Source of the DNA: Massilia eburnea
GTDB taxonomy: Bacteria; Pseudomonadota; Gammaproteobacteria; Burkholderiales; Burkholderiaceae_D
Direction: 5' to 3'
Assembly: GCF_009720745.1 (NCBI RefSeq)
Contig: NZ_WNKX01000028.1
Coordinates: 1-59,021, forward strand
DNA length: 59,021 nt
The notes below the pieces were generated by a model, which was not told where the DNA came from, made no database searches, and worked only from the letters and a program-made list of their open reading frames with translations. This document shows positions 25,115-37,100 of the stretch, one piece after another (position 1 is the stretch's first letter; each line of letters begins with the position of its first letter). The position numbers and the translations under genes were made by a program.

Positions 25115-25621
25115 ATGACGACGTTCCGCCATCGCCTCGCCACGCTGGACGACCTGCCCGCCATTGTCGCCATCTACAACAGCACCATCGCCTCGCGCAA
25201 AGTGACTGCCGATACCGAGCCGGTATCGGTCGCATCGCGCCTGCCGTGGTTCCATGAGCACCAGCCCGGCCGCCGGCCGCTGTGGGTGCTCGAAGAAGCC
25301 GGCCGCGACGGCATTATCGGCTGGATCTCGTATTCCAACTTCTATGGCCGTCCCGCCTATTCCGGCACCGCCGAAGTCTCGATCTACATCGACCAGGCAT
25401 GGCGCGGCAAAGGCGTCGGCCGCTACGCCCTGCAGGAAGCCATCGCTTTCGCCCCGCAGGTGAATGTGCACACCGTGCTTGGCTTCATCTTCGGCCACAA
25501 CAAGCCATCGCTGGCATTGTTCGAGAAGTTCGGCTTCGAAACCTGGGCCAATCTGCCGCGCGTCGCCAACCTCGACGGCGTCGAGCGCGACCTGATCATT
25601 CTCGGCAAGCGCGTCGCATGA
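25115..25621 (+). CDS. GNAT acetyltransferase, phosphinothricin-acetyltransferase type
   Basis: A 168-residue GNAT. Signature segments are IVAIYNSTIASR, EVSIYIDQAWRGKGVGRYAL for acetyl-CoA binding and FGHNKPSLALFEKFGF. These match the Pat/MnaT-like group that acetylates phosphinothricin, methionine sulfoximine or other small amines; the natural substrate here is unknown. It starts three bases after pilZ and separates pilZ from tatD, a gene pair that is usually closer. Confidence 0.87.
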   Translation: MTTFRHRLATLDDLPAIVAIYNSTIASRKVTADTEPVSVASRLPWFHEHQPGRRPLWVLEEAGRDGIIGWISYSNFYGRPAYSGTAEVSIYIDQAWRGKGVGRYALQEAIAFAPQVNVHTVLGFIFGHNKPSLALFEKFGFETWANLPRVANLDGVERDLIILGKRVA

Positions 25622-25632
25622 GGGCAGCTGAC

Positions 25633-25725
25633 TCACCAAGGTCCCGCCAGCCGTGCAATGATGCCCAAGACCAGGGCCAGGATCGATAGCAATGCGCTGA
25701 AAGTCCAGCGGAATCCGCCTTGCAT
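25633..25725 (-). CDS. Candidate 30-residue single-pass membrane protein
   Basis: The minus strand of the gap between the GNAT and tatD genes encodes MQGGFRWTFSALLSIL followed by a further hydrophobic run ALVLGIIARLAG and a stop. It is one clean transmembrane helix with a basic, Trp-containing N-terminus. In-frame TTG at 25737 would add LRQE-type residues. There is no Shine-Dalgarno sequence, so this is a weak call, although the upstream codons in the same frame also look protein-like. The remainder of the 196-base gap holds the tatD promoter. Confidence 0.33.
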   Translation of the reverse strand: MQGGFRWTFSALLSILALVLGIIARLAGPW

Positions 25726-25805
25726 TTCTTGCCGCAACTCGACGACGGAGCCTTGGACTGGTTTATCCTGAACAGTTCAAGAAGCCGGACGCAGCGTCGT
25801 CGGTA

Positions 25806-25811
25806 TACAAT
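25806..25811 (+). promoter_or_regulatory. -10 box of tatD, probably giving a leaderless mRNA
   Basis: TACAAT (within TATACAAT) ends six bases before the tatD ATG. Transcription would start at or beside the start codon, and no ribosome site is present. Confidence 0.45.
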
Positions 25812-25817
25812 GCCGGG

Positions 25818-26597
25818 ATGTTTATCGACTCCCACTGCCATATCGACTTCCCGGAGCTGTCCGCCCGGATGCCTGAAATCCTCGCCAAGATGGCGGAAAA
25901 CAAGGTCAGCCACGCGCTCTGCGTGTCGGTTGACTTGCCTGACTTCCCGCGCGTCCTGGCGCTGGCCGAGCAGTATCCGCATATCTACGCCTCCGTCGGC
26001 GTGCACCCGGACTACGAAGACACGCCCGAACCGACCGTCGAGCAACTGGCCGAGCTCGCAAAGCACCCAAAAATCGTCGCCATCGGCGAAACCGGCCTCG
26101 ACTACTACCGCCTGGAAGGCAACCTCGAATGGCAGCGTGAGCGCTTCCGCACCCACATCCGCGCCTCGCGCGAGACGCGCAAGCCGCTGATCATCCATAC
26201 CCGCTCCGCTTCCGAAGACACCATCCGCATCATGCGCGAGGAAGGCGCGGGCACCGATAAGGGCGGCGTTGCAGGCGTCATGCACTGCTTCACCGAATCG
26301 CTGGAAGTGGCGCGCGCTTCGATGGAACAGGGCTTCTACATTTCCTTCTCCGGCATCGTCACCTTCAAGAGCGCCAGGGAGTTGCAGGCTGTAGCGCTGG
26401 AAGTGCCGCTCGAACGCATGTTGATCGAAACGGACTCGCCTTACCTGGCGCCGGTGCCGTATCGCGGCAAGATGAACGAGCCGGGCTACGTAGCCCACGT
26501 GGCCGAATTCATCGCCAAGCTGAAGGGCGTGCCGCTGGAACAGGTCGCCGAACAAACCAGCGCCAACTTCTTCGAACTGTTCAAGGCGGCCGCCTGA
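25818..26597 (+). CDS. TatD family metal-dependent hydrolase (YcfH type)
   Basis: A 259-residue TIM-barrel hydrolase. The metal motif HCH (H6 and H8 of FIDSHCHID) opens the protein, followed by GETGLDYY, KPLIIHTR, MHCFTES and the late ETDSPYLAP with the catalytic Asp. These are the full TatD/YcfH ligand set. Members are DNases or D-aminoacyl-tRNA-deacylase-like enzymes; the physiological substrate is unsettled. In pseudomonads the same gene follows pilZ. Its stop overlaps the next start by one base. Confidence 0.93.
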   Translation: MFIDSHCHIDFPELSARMPEILAKMAENKVSHALCVSVDLPDFPRVLALAEQYPHIYASVGVHPDYEDTPEPTVEQLAELAKHPKIVAIGETGLDYYRLEGNLEWQRERFRTHIRASRETRKPLIIHTRSASEDTIRIMREEGAGTDKGGVAGVMHCFTESLEVARASMEQGFYISFSGIVTFKSARELQAVALEVPLERMLIETDSPYLAPVPYRGKMNEPGYVAHVAEFIAKLKGVPLEQVAEQTSANFFELFKAAA

Positions 26598-27268
26598 TGC
26601 CAACCCGCCGCGCAGCACTCGCCATCCTGGCCAGCGCCGCGCTGGCGCTGGCGAGCGGGCAATCGCGGGCGGCAACGGATGCGGAAGCCGACGCCGTCAG
26701 CTTTTTCCGCGCCATCCAGCTCGATAACGATGTCGCGGTGAAGGCCGTCCTTGCGCGCGGCCTCGACCCCAACCTGCGCGATCCGGTGCGCGGCGAAACC
26801 GGCCTGATCGTCGCCATGCGCTACGATGCGATGAAGGTCGCCCAGCTCCTGCTCGCCCATCCCAAACTGAAAATCGACCAGCAAGCCGCCAACGGCAACA
26901 CCGCCCTGATGATGGCGGCTTTCCAGAAAAACAAGCCCGCTGTGCTGGCGATGCTGGAAAAAGGCGCCCAGGTCAACCGGCCGGGCTGGACCGCCCTGCA
27001 TTACGCCGCCGCCGCCGGCGACACCGCCATCATGAAATTGCTGCTCGAGCGCCACGCCTCTATCGATGCCGAATCGCCAACGGGCACCACGCCGCTCATG
27101 CTGGCCGCCCGTGAAGGCCAGGAAGATGCGGTCCGGCTGCTGCTGGAAGAGGGCGCCGACGCTTCCCTGAAGGACCGCGCCTGGAAGGAAAACGCCGCTG
27201 AATTCGCTATTCGCGCGCAAAAACCGTGGATCGCCGAGCAGATCCGCCGTTACCCCGGCCGTAAATAG
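26597..27268 (+). CDS. Exported ankyrin-repeat protein
   Basis: A 223-residue protein with a signal peptide (twin Arg, then a hydrophobic run AALAILASAALALASG, cleavage near SRA) and about five ankyrin repeats from residue 35 to 205, clearest in GNTALMMAAFQ, GWTALHYAAAAGD and GTTPLMLAAREGQ. There is no enzyme domain, so it should bind another protein in the periplasm. The RR near the start could even allow Tat export, but the motif is incomplete. It is coupled to tatD by a TGATG overlap. Confidence 0.85.
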   Translation: MPTRRAALAILASAALALASGQSRAATDAEADAVSFFRAIQLDNDVAVKAVLARGLDPNLRDPVRGETGLIVAMRYDAMKVAQLLLAHPKLKIDQQAANGNTALMMAAFQKNKPAVLAMLEKGAQVNRPGWTALHYAAAAGDTAIMKLLLERHASIDAESPTGTTPLMLAAREGQEDAVRLLLEEGADASLKDRAWKENAAEFAIRAQKPWIAEQIRRYPGRK

Positions 27269-27364
27269 AGCGGTATTTCCCTTTCATATCGTGCAAATGG
27301 CGCAAGCCGGATGGGGCGACAATGCAAACGTCGAAAACCCACTGCGCCTTGCCGCGCCACCGCC

Positions 27365-28276
27365 ATGCTGAATGAACGCGAAATCGAAAGCTGCTACCTT
27401 GGCCAGTTCATCCCGGTCCATTACCACCACAATATGCTGATGGATGCCAACCGCATGCACAACTTCAAGGCGGCCATCGATTACGTGGTCCAGCCGGGCA
27501 TGAAGGTGCTGGAACTGGGCGGCGGCACCGGCGTGCTGTCCTTCTTCGCGGCGCAAAAGGCCAGCAAGGTCTACTGCGTCGAATTCAATCCCGACATGGT
27601 GCAGGAAGCGCGCAAGTTCCTGGCCATCAACAAAAATGGCGAGCGCGTCGAGGTCATCCATGCCGACGCCTTCGAATACCTGCCGCCGGAGCCGGTCGAT
27701 GTCGTGATCTGCGAAATGATCCACGTCGCGATGCTGCGTGAAAAGCAGGTCGAAGTCATCGAACACTTCAAGCAGCGCTACCTGGAACGTTTCGGCGGCC
27801 CGCTGCCGGTCTTCATGCCGGAAGCGGTGCTGATGGCGGTCCAGCCGGTGCAGCAGGAATACGATTTCGACGGTTTTATTGCCCCGATCGTCCAGTTCCA
27901 GCAGCCCGGGCAGATCCAGAACGGTACCGTCGAGCTAAGCCAGCCGCAAGTCTATTCCCTGATTGATTTCACCCAGCCCAACGATACGCTTTACCGCTGG
28001 GAAGGCCTGTTCACAGCCGAGCGCGACGGACAATTGAACGCCCTGCGCTTCATTACCAAAAACATCCTGGCCGTGGTCCCGGAACGCAACAGCACGATCG
28101 ACTGGCTGAACCATTACATGACGCTGCCGCTGGCCGAACCGGTCAATGTGCGCGCCGGCGAGACTGTCCAGGTCAGCTTTGCCTATCGCGCCGGCGGCCA
28201 GATCCAGTCCCTGCAGGCGGCCATGCGCGCCGTGGCGCTGCGCGAAGCTTCGTCCATCCCTGCCTTCGCAGCATAA
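27365..28276 (+). CDS. PRMT-like SAM-dependent methyltransferase
   Basis: A 303-residue protein with the build of a protein arginine methyltransferase. The N-terminal YHHNMLMDANRM corresponds to the Y..M..D..R motif, VLELGGGTGVLSFFAA binds SAM, and VEFN is the next acidic strand end. Two glutamates nine residues apart, E117 and E126 (CEMIHVAMLRE), match the spacing of the PRMT double-E loop. After a beta-rich C-terminal half, D246-W247 with L..P..V..GE behind it resembles the THW loop region. A substrate is not evident. ATG 27365 was chosen over a longer frame with an unlikely Lys/Arg-rich N-terminus. Confidence 0.75.
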   Translation: MLNEREIESCYLGQFIPVHYHHNMLMDANRMHNFKAAIDYVVQPGMKVLELGGGTGVLSFFAAQKASKVYCVEFNPDMVQEARKFLAINKNGERVEVIHADAFEYLPPEPVDVVICEMIHVAMLREKQVEVIEHFKQRYLERFGGPLPVFMPEAVLMAVQPVQQEYDFDGFIAPIVQFQQPGQIQNGTVELSQPQVYSLIDFTQPNDTLYRWEGLFTAERDGQLNALRFITKNILAVVPERNSTIDWLNHYMTLPLAEPVNVRAGETVQVSFAYRAGGQIQSLQAAMRAVALREASSIPAFAA

Positions 28277-28396
28277 GGCGCCATCTATCCCCGGATTTCG
28301 GCCCTTCATCGCCTCCTGCGGCATTTGGTCGCATGCCCGTTGTCCGGGGCGGACGTCCGCTTTACAGTTGCCACATCTTCAATCGGAGGTATTGGG

Positions 28397-28588
28397 ATGT
28401 TCGGCTTCTTACTTTGGCTCTTGCTGCTGTTCCTTTGCTGGCCGCTGGCCTTGCTGGCCCTGGTGCTGTATCCGGTCGTCTGGCTGATGCTGCTGCCGTT
28501 CCGCCTGCTCGGCATTGGCGTCGAAGCCGTGTTCGAACTCTTGCGCGCAATTGTCCTGCTGCCGGCAAGGGTGCTCGGAGGGCGCTAG
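28397..28588 (+). CDS. Small hydrophobic membrane protein
   Basis: A 63-residue protein with two closely spaced hydrophobic segments (residues about 3-35 and 40-58), rich in Leu, Trp and Phe, ending in RVLGGR. A strong GGAGGT lies eight to ten bases before the ATG, which supports it as real. No family recognised; an inner-membrane location is clear. It precedes the flavin reductase gene by eight bases. Confidence 0.7.
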   Translation: MFGFLLWLLLLFLCWPLALLALVLYPVVWLMLLPFRLLGIGVEAVFELLRAIVLLPARVLGGR

Positions 28589-28591
28589 AAT
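28586..28591 (+). promoter_or_regulatory. Candidate -10 box for a leaderless flavin reductase mRNA
   Basis: TAGAAT overlaps the stop codon of the small membrane protein and ends five bases before the ATG at 28597, the same geometry as at tatD. Confidence 0.35.
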
Positions 28592-28596
28592 GGCGC

Positions 28597-29187
28597 ATGA
28601 CTCAGCCATTTGAACACTTCAAACCCGTCGACCTGGACCACGCCAGCCGCCTGCTCAACCATGGCCCGACAGTCCTGGTCACCAGCGCCCATGCGGGGCG
28701 CCGCAACATCATGGCTGCCGCCTGGTCAATGCCGGTGGAATTCACCCCGCCGCGCATCGCCATCGTCATCGACAAGAATACACTCAGCCGCGAACTGATC
28801 GCCGCCAGCGGCGTTTTTGGCATTTGCCTCCCGGGTGCTGCGGCCGCCGACCTGGCCTACGCCGTTGGCACATCCAGCGGCCGGGAAGGTGATAAATTCA
28901 GCCGTTTCAGCCTCGTTTCCGTCCCGGGCCGCCAGACCGGCGTTCCCCTGGTCGCCGATGGCTGCGTGGCCTGGCTCGAATGCCGCCTGATCCCGGAGCG
29001 CCATACGGAACACGCCTACGACACCTGCTTTGCCGAAGTCGTGGCGGCCGCAGCCGATGACCGTGTGTTTTCCAGCGGACACTGGTCCTTCCGCGAAGAC
29101 AATGCCGACCTGCATACCTTGCACCACCTCGGTGCGGGCAACTTTGCCCGCGCCAGCGCGATGATAAAGGCGAAACCGCTCCCTTGA
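28597..29187 (+). CDS. Flavin reductase family protein (FMN-binding split barrel)
   Basis: A 196-residue flavoprotein domain. The motifs TVLVTSAHAGRRNIMAAAW, PPRIAIVIDKNTLS and GVFGICLPG, then GREGDKFSRF, are characteristic of the flavin reductase-like split barrel, which supplies or stores reduced FMN. No monooxygenase partner is adjacent, so its client is unknown. ATG 28597 is the only sensible start and has no ribosome site. Confidence 0.87.
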   Translation: MTQPFEHFKPVDLDHASRLLNHGPTVLVTSAHAGRRNIMAAAWSMPVEFTPPRIAIVIDKNTLSRELIAASGVFGICLPGAAAADLAYAVGTSSGREGDKFSRFSLVSVPGRQTGVPLVADGCVAWLECRLIPERHTEHAYDTCFAEVVAAAADDRVFSSGHWSFREDNADLHTLHHLGAGNFARASAMIKAKPLP

Positions 29188-29271
29188 TTTCTTGTTGAGC
29201 CGCCCAATCTTCGCAGTCCTGTTACTGATAGAATCGAAGATGCCCGCAAGGCATCGTTCAAGGAGATTGTG

Positions 29272-31382
<2,111 letters not shown>

Positions 31383-31386
<4 letters not shown>

Positions 31387-33632
31387 GCTGCGTCGAGCAA
31401 GGCCGCGAATTCGTCGGCCGGGACAGGGTGGCCGTACAGGTAGCCCTGTCCCTGTTCGCAGCGCAGCAGTTTGAGGAGCTTCGCTTCTTCTTCCGTTTCA
31501 ATCCCCTCGGCCACGACCTTGAGGTCCAGGTTGTGCGCCAGGGACACCACCGTGCTGACCAGGCCCATATAGCCGGCATCCTGCGACATACGGGTGACGA
31601 AGGAACGGTCGATCTTCATCACGTCCACCGGCAGGCTGACCAGGTAGGACAGCGAGGAATAGCCGGTCCCGAAATCGTCGATCGCCACCGGCACTTCAAG
31701 CGCCCGCACCCGGCTCAGGATATCGACCACGCGGTCATGGTCCGACACCAGGGAGCTCTCGGTAATCTCAATCGAGAGCGGATGCATTTCTGCGCCCGCC
31801 GTATTCAGCGCCTGCTCGATATCACTGAACAGCGAATCGCAGCGGAACTGCGCCGGCGCCACGTTGACCGCGATCTGCGGCGGCTGCAGGCCAGCTTCGC
31901 GCCAGGCGCGCCAATCCTGCATGGCGCGCTGCATGACCTGGCGGCCGACTGCGATGACCAGGCCGGTGCGTTCCAGCTCCGGCACGAATTCCGAAGGCTG
32001 CACCAAGCCGCGTTGCGGATGGCGCCAGCGCACCAGCGCCTCGGCGCCGGTCAGTTTCCCTGTGCGCAGGTCGATCTTGGGCTGGTAGAAGTTGACGAAC
32101 TCCTGGCGTTCCAGGGCATCGCGCAATTCCACTTCAAGGCTGATCTGGCGCGCCACGACCCGGTCGGCTGCGCGGTCGTACTGGCCGAAGCGCAGGTCGA
32201 GGTCGCGCGCGGAGGCCAATGCATCCCAGGCCTTGACCAGCAATTCATCGGCGCTGGTGCCGTCGTCCGGCAGCGCAGCGGCGCCGGCATTGATGGTGCA
32301 CCAGATCTTGTGTTCCTTGACCTGGTAAGCCCCTTGCAGCATCGGCACCGCGGTCTCATGGATGAATTCAGCGGCAGTCTGCGTCCCGTGTGCAGGCAGG
32401 AAAACGGCAAAGCGGCCCACGCCTACGTGGGCCAGCAGCATGCTCTCCGCCACCACGGAGCGCAGGCGCTGCGCGATATGGCGCATCAAGCCCACGGCGG
32501 CGGCATTGCCATAGGCAGAGCTGATCTCGTCGAAGCGGTTGATATTCAGCAGCAGCACCGTGCCGCGGGCGTCGGACGCGGCCAGGGCGGCGATTTCCTC
32601 CTCAAATTGCAGGCGGCTGGGCAGGCCTGACAGCACATTGGTGCGCGCCAGGCGGTGCATTTCCTGCGCATTGACCAGGCGCTCGATGCCGTAGCTCAGC
32701 TCATTGCTCATTTCGCCCGCGCGCTCGCGGTAGAAGGCATCGAAATGCTGTTCGCGGCGCGAATAGAAGGTCGCCACGCCCCAGGGCTGGTTGTTCACAA
32801 AGAGCGGCACGGCCATGCAGGAGGCAATCTCGTGGCCCCGGCGCGAACCCGATTGCACGCGGCCGGTGGCCATCACATGGGCCGCCAGTTCCGCCGCCAG
32901 CCAGTCGGGCGGCGTCTCGCCGGTGCTCCAGTGGCGCTCCTGGCCTTCGCGGCTGGCCGATGCGAACAGGTGCAGGAATCCGTCTTCGCCTTTGCGGCTG
33001 ATCGCGGCGCAATCCAGGCCAGGCTGGTGCGCGGCCAGGCGGCAGGCGTCCAGGCATAGCTGTTCCAGCGTACGCGAGCGGGGAATCAGGGCGCTCAGGC
33101 GCGACAGCAGCACGTAGAAATTATCGTGGCGGATCAGGGCGCGTTCTTTTTCCACTTCCGTGGTGACGTCGATCGCCGAACCGCCGGTAAACGATTCGCC
33201 ATTCACATGGATGGGAAATTTATGCACCAGCCAGTGGCGCTTGCCCTCATCCGTGGTCTCCATGGTCTTGGTGACGTCCGGGTTGTCCAGCGCCGCCCCG
33301 TCCTGGTAATCAAGGCTGCTGCCCATGACGTAGCCGCCTTCCGCATCCTTGATCCACAGCGGGGCAGGGGCATGCTCGGCAAATCCGGCCAGGAACCCAT
33401 TGGCGCGCGCCAGGCTCTGGCGCAGGTCCTGCTGGGCGCGCACGCAGGTCGCCAGGTCGGCCAATGCGGCGCGCTGCTCATCGGAATGGTTTTGCGGCAA
33501 AAACGAGAACAAGCGCTCCTCATCGGCCAATGCTTCAGCCGGTACAGGCTTGCCGCATACAAAGCTGGCCAGGCGCTGCATTTCCCCCAGCGAACCGGCC
33601 TGCATGTGTTCAATGGAAGCGCGCTTGTTCAT
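31383..33632 (-). CDS. GAF/PAS-containing EAL phosphodiesterase with a dead GGDEF domain
   Basis: A 749-residue soluble signalling protein. A PAS-like region (about 65-175) leads into a GAF domain (about 175-320), a GGDEF-like domain (about 330-490) and an EAL domain (about 500-745). The cyclase loop reads HVGVGRF instead of GGDEF, so it cannot make c-di-GMP but may bind GTP as a regulator. The EAL domain keeps GAEALVRW, the ITESSL segment, DDFGTGYSS and a C-terminal EGIETEEEA, so it should hydrolyse c-di-GMP. Confidence 0.9.
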
Positions 33633-33638
33633 CTTGAA

Positions 33639-34118
33639 TCACAGCAGTTTGAACTTTAATTGCACGGAAAAGGCGCCATGCAAACGTTCCTTGTATGTAG
33701 GTACGATAGCAAAGTTAACGCCGACGCGTTGATATTCCATGCTGATTACCGGGATAGCGGCCAGGAACCAGCCGCCGTCGCGCATTTTGGGATAACCGTT
33801 AAAGCCGCCCACGACGGCGCCCAGGCGTACCGGGCCGATGGCCCAGGGCTGGTAATAGACGCCCGCATAATTCGACATGCGGCGGTCGCTATTGTGGAAG
33901 CGGCCTGCAGTGGCGGACGCAACGGTGGAAAAGCGGTATTCGGCGCCCCAGCCAGGATTGGTGTCGTCAAAGCCCTTATCGCGCTGGAAGTGATAGGAAT
34001 AGAAGCCGGGATTGACCCAAAGTTCGGAAAGCGGCTGGTTTTCGATCGTCGTAAAGGTGTCGGCAAAGGCCGGGAACGACAGGGCGGCAAAAGTTGCCCC
34101 GAGCAGAAGCTTTTTCAT
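33639..34118 (-). CDS. Exported protein, probable small outer-membrane beta-barrel
   Basis: A 159-residue protein with a clear Sec signal peptide (KKLLLGATFAALSFPAFA, cut after FADT region). The mature part alternates aromatic and polar residues in strands such as GFYSYHFQRD, GWGAEYRF, GVYYQPWAIG, VRLGAVVGGF and ends in LKFKLL with a terminal hydrophobic residue, typical of barrels. The size and strand pattern recall PagP-like lipid A acyltransferases, but I cannot place the catalytic His and Ser. A TATATT is visible just upstream of the start. It follows no partner gene. Confidence 0.72.
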   Translation of the reverse strand: MKKLLLGATFAALSFPAFADTFTTIENQPLSELWVNPGFYSYHFQRDKGFDDTNPGWGAEYRFSTVASATAGRFHNSDRRMSNYAGVYYQPWAIGPVRLGAVVGGFNGYPKMRDGGWFLAAIPVISMEYQRVGVNFAIVPTYKERLHGAFSVQLKFKLL

Positions 34119-34179
34119 TTATTTCCAAAAATATAATGACTGCGAGTGAATTATAGCGTTTGTGTCTTTTCGATAGATT

Positions 34180-37100
34180 TCAATTGCCCGCCTTTGCATG
34201 AACAAAATGTAATACTGTTGTAATTAAGTCATCCGCATCGACGGGTTTGGCGATAAAACCATCCATGCCGGCGGCATTGCATTCGGCCCGTTCATCGAGT
34301 GTCACGCCGGCGCTCATCGCCACTACAGGCAAATCCAGGTGCAACTCATGGCGGATTGCCTGGGTCGCGGCAAAGCCATCCATCACCGGCATTTGCACGT
34401 CCATCAGGACCAGATCCAGCGGCGGGGGCGCATTGCGCAGGAACTCCAGCGCCAGGGCACCATTCTCGACAATGTGTACGGTGGCGCCGACGGCTTCGAG
34501 CATGCTGCGCGCCACGAGCTGGTTCAATGCATTGTCCTCCGCCAGCAGGATGGTCAAGCCCTCCAGCGCCTTGTTGCCACTCCTGAAGGCAGTCTGGGGC
34601 ACGGTCTCGGCGGCGCTCGCCTTCTGCTGCGCCAACAAAGCATGGAACAGGGCGCTGCGCGTCAAGGGGCGCAGCAATTCGGGATCGTGACTGGCGCCCG
34701 CTGCGGCGGCCTGCAAGCCGCTGCGTACGCAGATGCGCTGTGCCGCGCCAGCCGTGCCCGCGCTGGCAGCCAGGCAGCTGTCATAAATCAGCAAGTCGTA
34801 ATTTCCGCGCGCAAGCGCGGCCTCAATTCCCGCCGCCCTATCGACGCTGTCGCAGCGCCAACCCCAGCGCGCAGCGATCTGGACGACATCGTCGTGCAGC
34901 TGCGGGTTCGGATCGGCGTAAAGTACCCGCCAACCACGGCGCACGCTGGACATGGCATAAGGATCGGGCAAATCGCCTTCCCTGAGCGGCATCAGGAAAG
35001 TGAAGGTGGTGCCGCGGCCCGGCACGCTCGCCACGTCGATCGAGCCGCCCATCATCTGGGCCAGGCGCTGGGAAATCGCCAGTCCTAGTCCGGTGCCGCC
35101 ATAGCGCCGCGCCATCGACGCATCGGCCTGGCTGAACGGGGTGAAAAGGCGCTGTAATTGTTCGCTGCTGATGCCGATCCCGGTATCGCGGATTTCCCAG
35201 CGCAGCATGCCTGGCTGTACCGGGTCGCGGCTGCCGTGCACACTGACCATGCCGTGTTCAGTGAACTTGAGCGCATTGCTGACCAGGTTGAGCAGCACCT
35301 GCTGGATGCGCTGCACATCGCCGTGCAAGGAGACCGGCACATCGGCCTCGACGCAGAGCGAGAGCGCCAGGCCTTTTTCCGCACTGGTCATCGCCATGAC
35401 TGCGGACAGCGCCGACAGCACATCATCGACCAGGAAATCTTCTTCGGCGAGTTCCAGTTTGTTGGCTTCGATCTTGGAGAAGTCGAGTACGTCGTTCAGC
35501 AAAGCCAGCAGGGAGCGGCCGGCGCCGGACACCATGTCCAGGTACTGGCGCTGTTCGGCATTCAGCGGCGTGCGCGCCAGGATCTGGCTGACACCAAGCA
35601 CGGCGTTCATCGGCGTACGCAGTTCGTGGCTGATATTTGCTACGAAAGCGCTTTTGGCCGCACTGGCCGATTCGGCCTGGGTCTTGGCGTCGTTCAATTC
35701 CTTTGCAGCGGCTTTCTCGGCCGTCACGTCGCGTACGATCATGGCATAGCCGATGCAGCGCCGCTGTTCATCATGGACCGGGAACAGTTGCTTCAGCCCC
35801 AGGAAGGTGCTGCCGTCGCGCCGGCGGCGGGCAGACGTGGCTTCGTACTGTCCATGCTCGAGCGCCAGCGTCATGCTGGTCAGGCTGTCGCTCTCGGGCG
35901 AGAGCCGCTGCAAGGGCTGGCCAACAATTTCGTCGGCACGGTAGCCGAACAGTTTTTCCGCACCTTCATTCCATGTGGTGATAATGCCGGCAGGGTCGAG
36001 CAGCACGATGGCGTGGTTGCGGATGTGCGAAGTGAGCAGCTTGAACCGCGCCTCGGATTCTTCCAGGCTCGCAGTCTGCTGCTCCAGTGCTTTCGCCGAC
36101 TGGTCCTTGGCCCGCACCGCAGCAGCACGCTCGTGGACCAGGTTGCGGCTGGCGCCAAAAAACAGCAGGCTGATAAGCGTACCCATCACCAGCACCATGA
36201 AGGACTTGCCCTGGTCCACCGAAGCGTCGAACAGCGCTGTCGGACGGATGCTCAGGGACCAGGTCTGGCCGTTGCCGCCCACTTCCACCTTTTGCACGCT
36301 GAGCAAGCGCGTGAAGCTTTGCCCGACGCCGCTGCGGGCGCTGGTGTACATCAGCTGGCCCTTCGGATCATCGAAATTGACGTCGAGGCGCACTTCCCGC
36401 AAAGCTTCGCCAAAGATGCCCTGCATCAGGTCGCCCATGCGGAACGGACTGTAGACGAAGCCTTTCAGTACATGCTGGCCTGCCGTGTTGTTGCCATAGA
36501 CCGGATTGAAGACCAGGAAGCCGATTTGCTTGGGGCCGCTGACCTCCTGCACAAGCGTAATGGGACCGCTGGCGGTCATCTTTCCACTCTGCATGGCCGC
36601 CACCATTGCGTCGCGCCGGGTCGGTTCGGACATCATGTCGAAGCCGATGGCCACCAGGTTGCGCGGAGAGCGCGGTTCAAGGTAAAGGATGGGCGCGTAC
36701 AGATCGCGGTTGCCTTCCGGCCAGACCCGAACTTCCTTGTTCAGCGTAGCCAGGGCGCCGGCCGGTGCGAAACGCGCAAAGCCCAGGCCAAGTACGCCGG
36801 GATAGTCCTCCGGCAGCCGCAAACCAGCCACGAAGGCTTGCCATTCAGCGCGCTCGACATTGGATGAGGCATCGAAAAGGGCGCTGCCTGCACGCAATAG
36901 CGCCTCATAGCTTTCCATGCGCAGGCGCAGCGTTTCCCTCACGTTGTCGGCGGCGCGCTCGAAACGCTCGCGCGTGCGGCTTTCCGTGTCAAAGCTGATC
37001 CAGCCCCAGGCCGCGACCGTGATCGACATGCACGCCAGCAGCGTCAGGATCGGCGTCCAGGCATAACCTTCGGCCACTCCGGGATCGTCTTCCGTTGCCA

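Noticed and set aside
33639..34118. Calling this gene pagP
   Set aside because: Size and strand pattern are similar but the catalytic residues cannot be placed, so only a barrel is claimed.
35158..36867. 569-codon plus-strand frame opposite the hybrid kinase
   Set aside because: Shadow of the kinase gene; no start signal and no domain.
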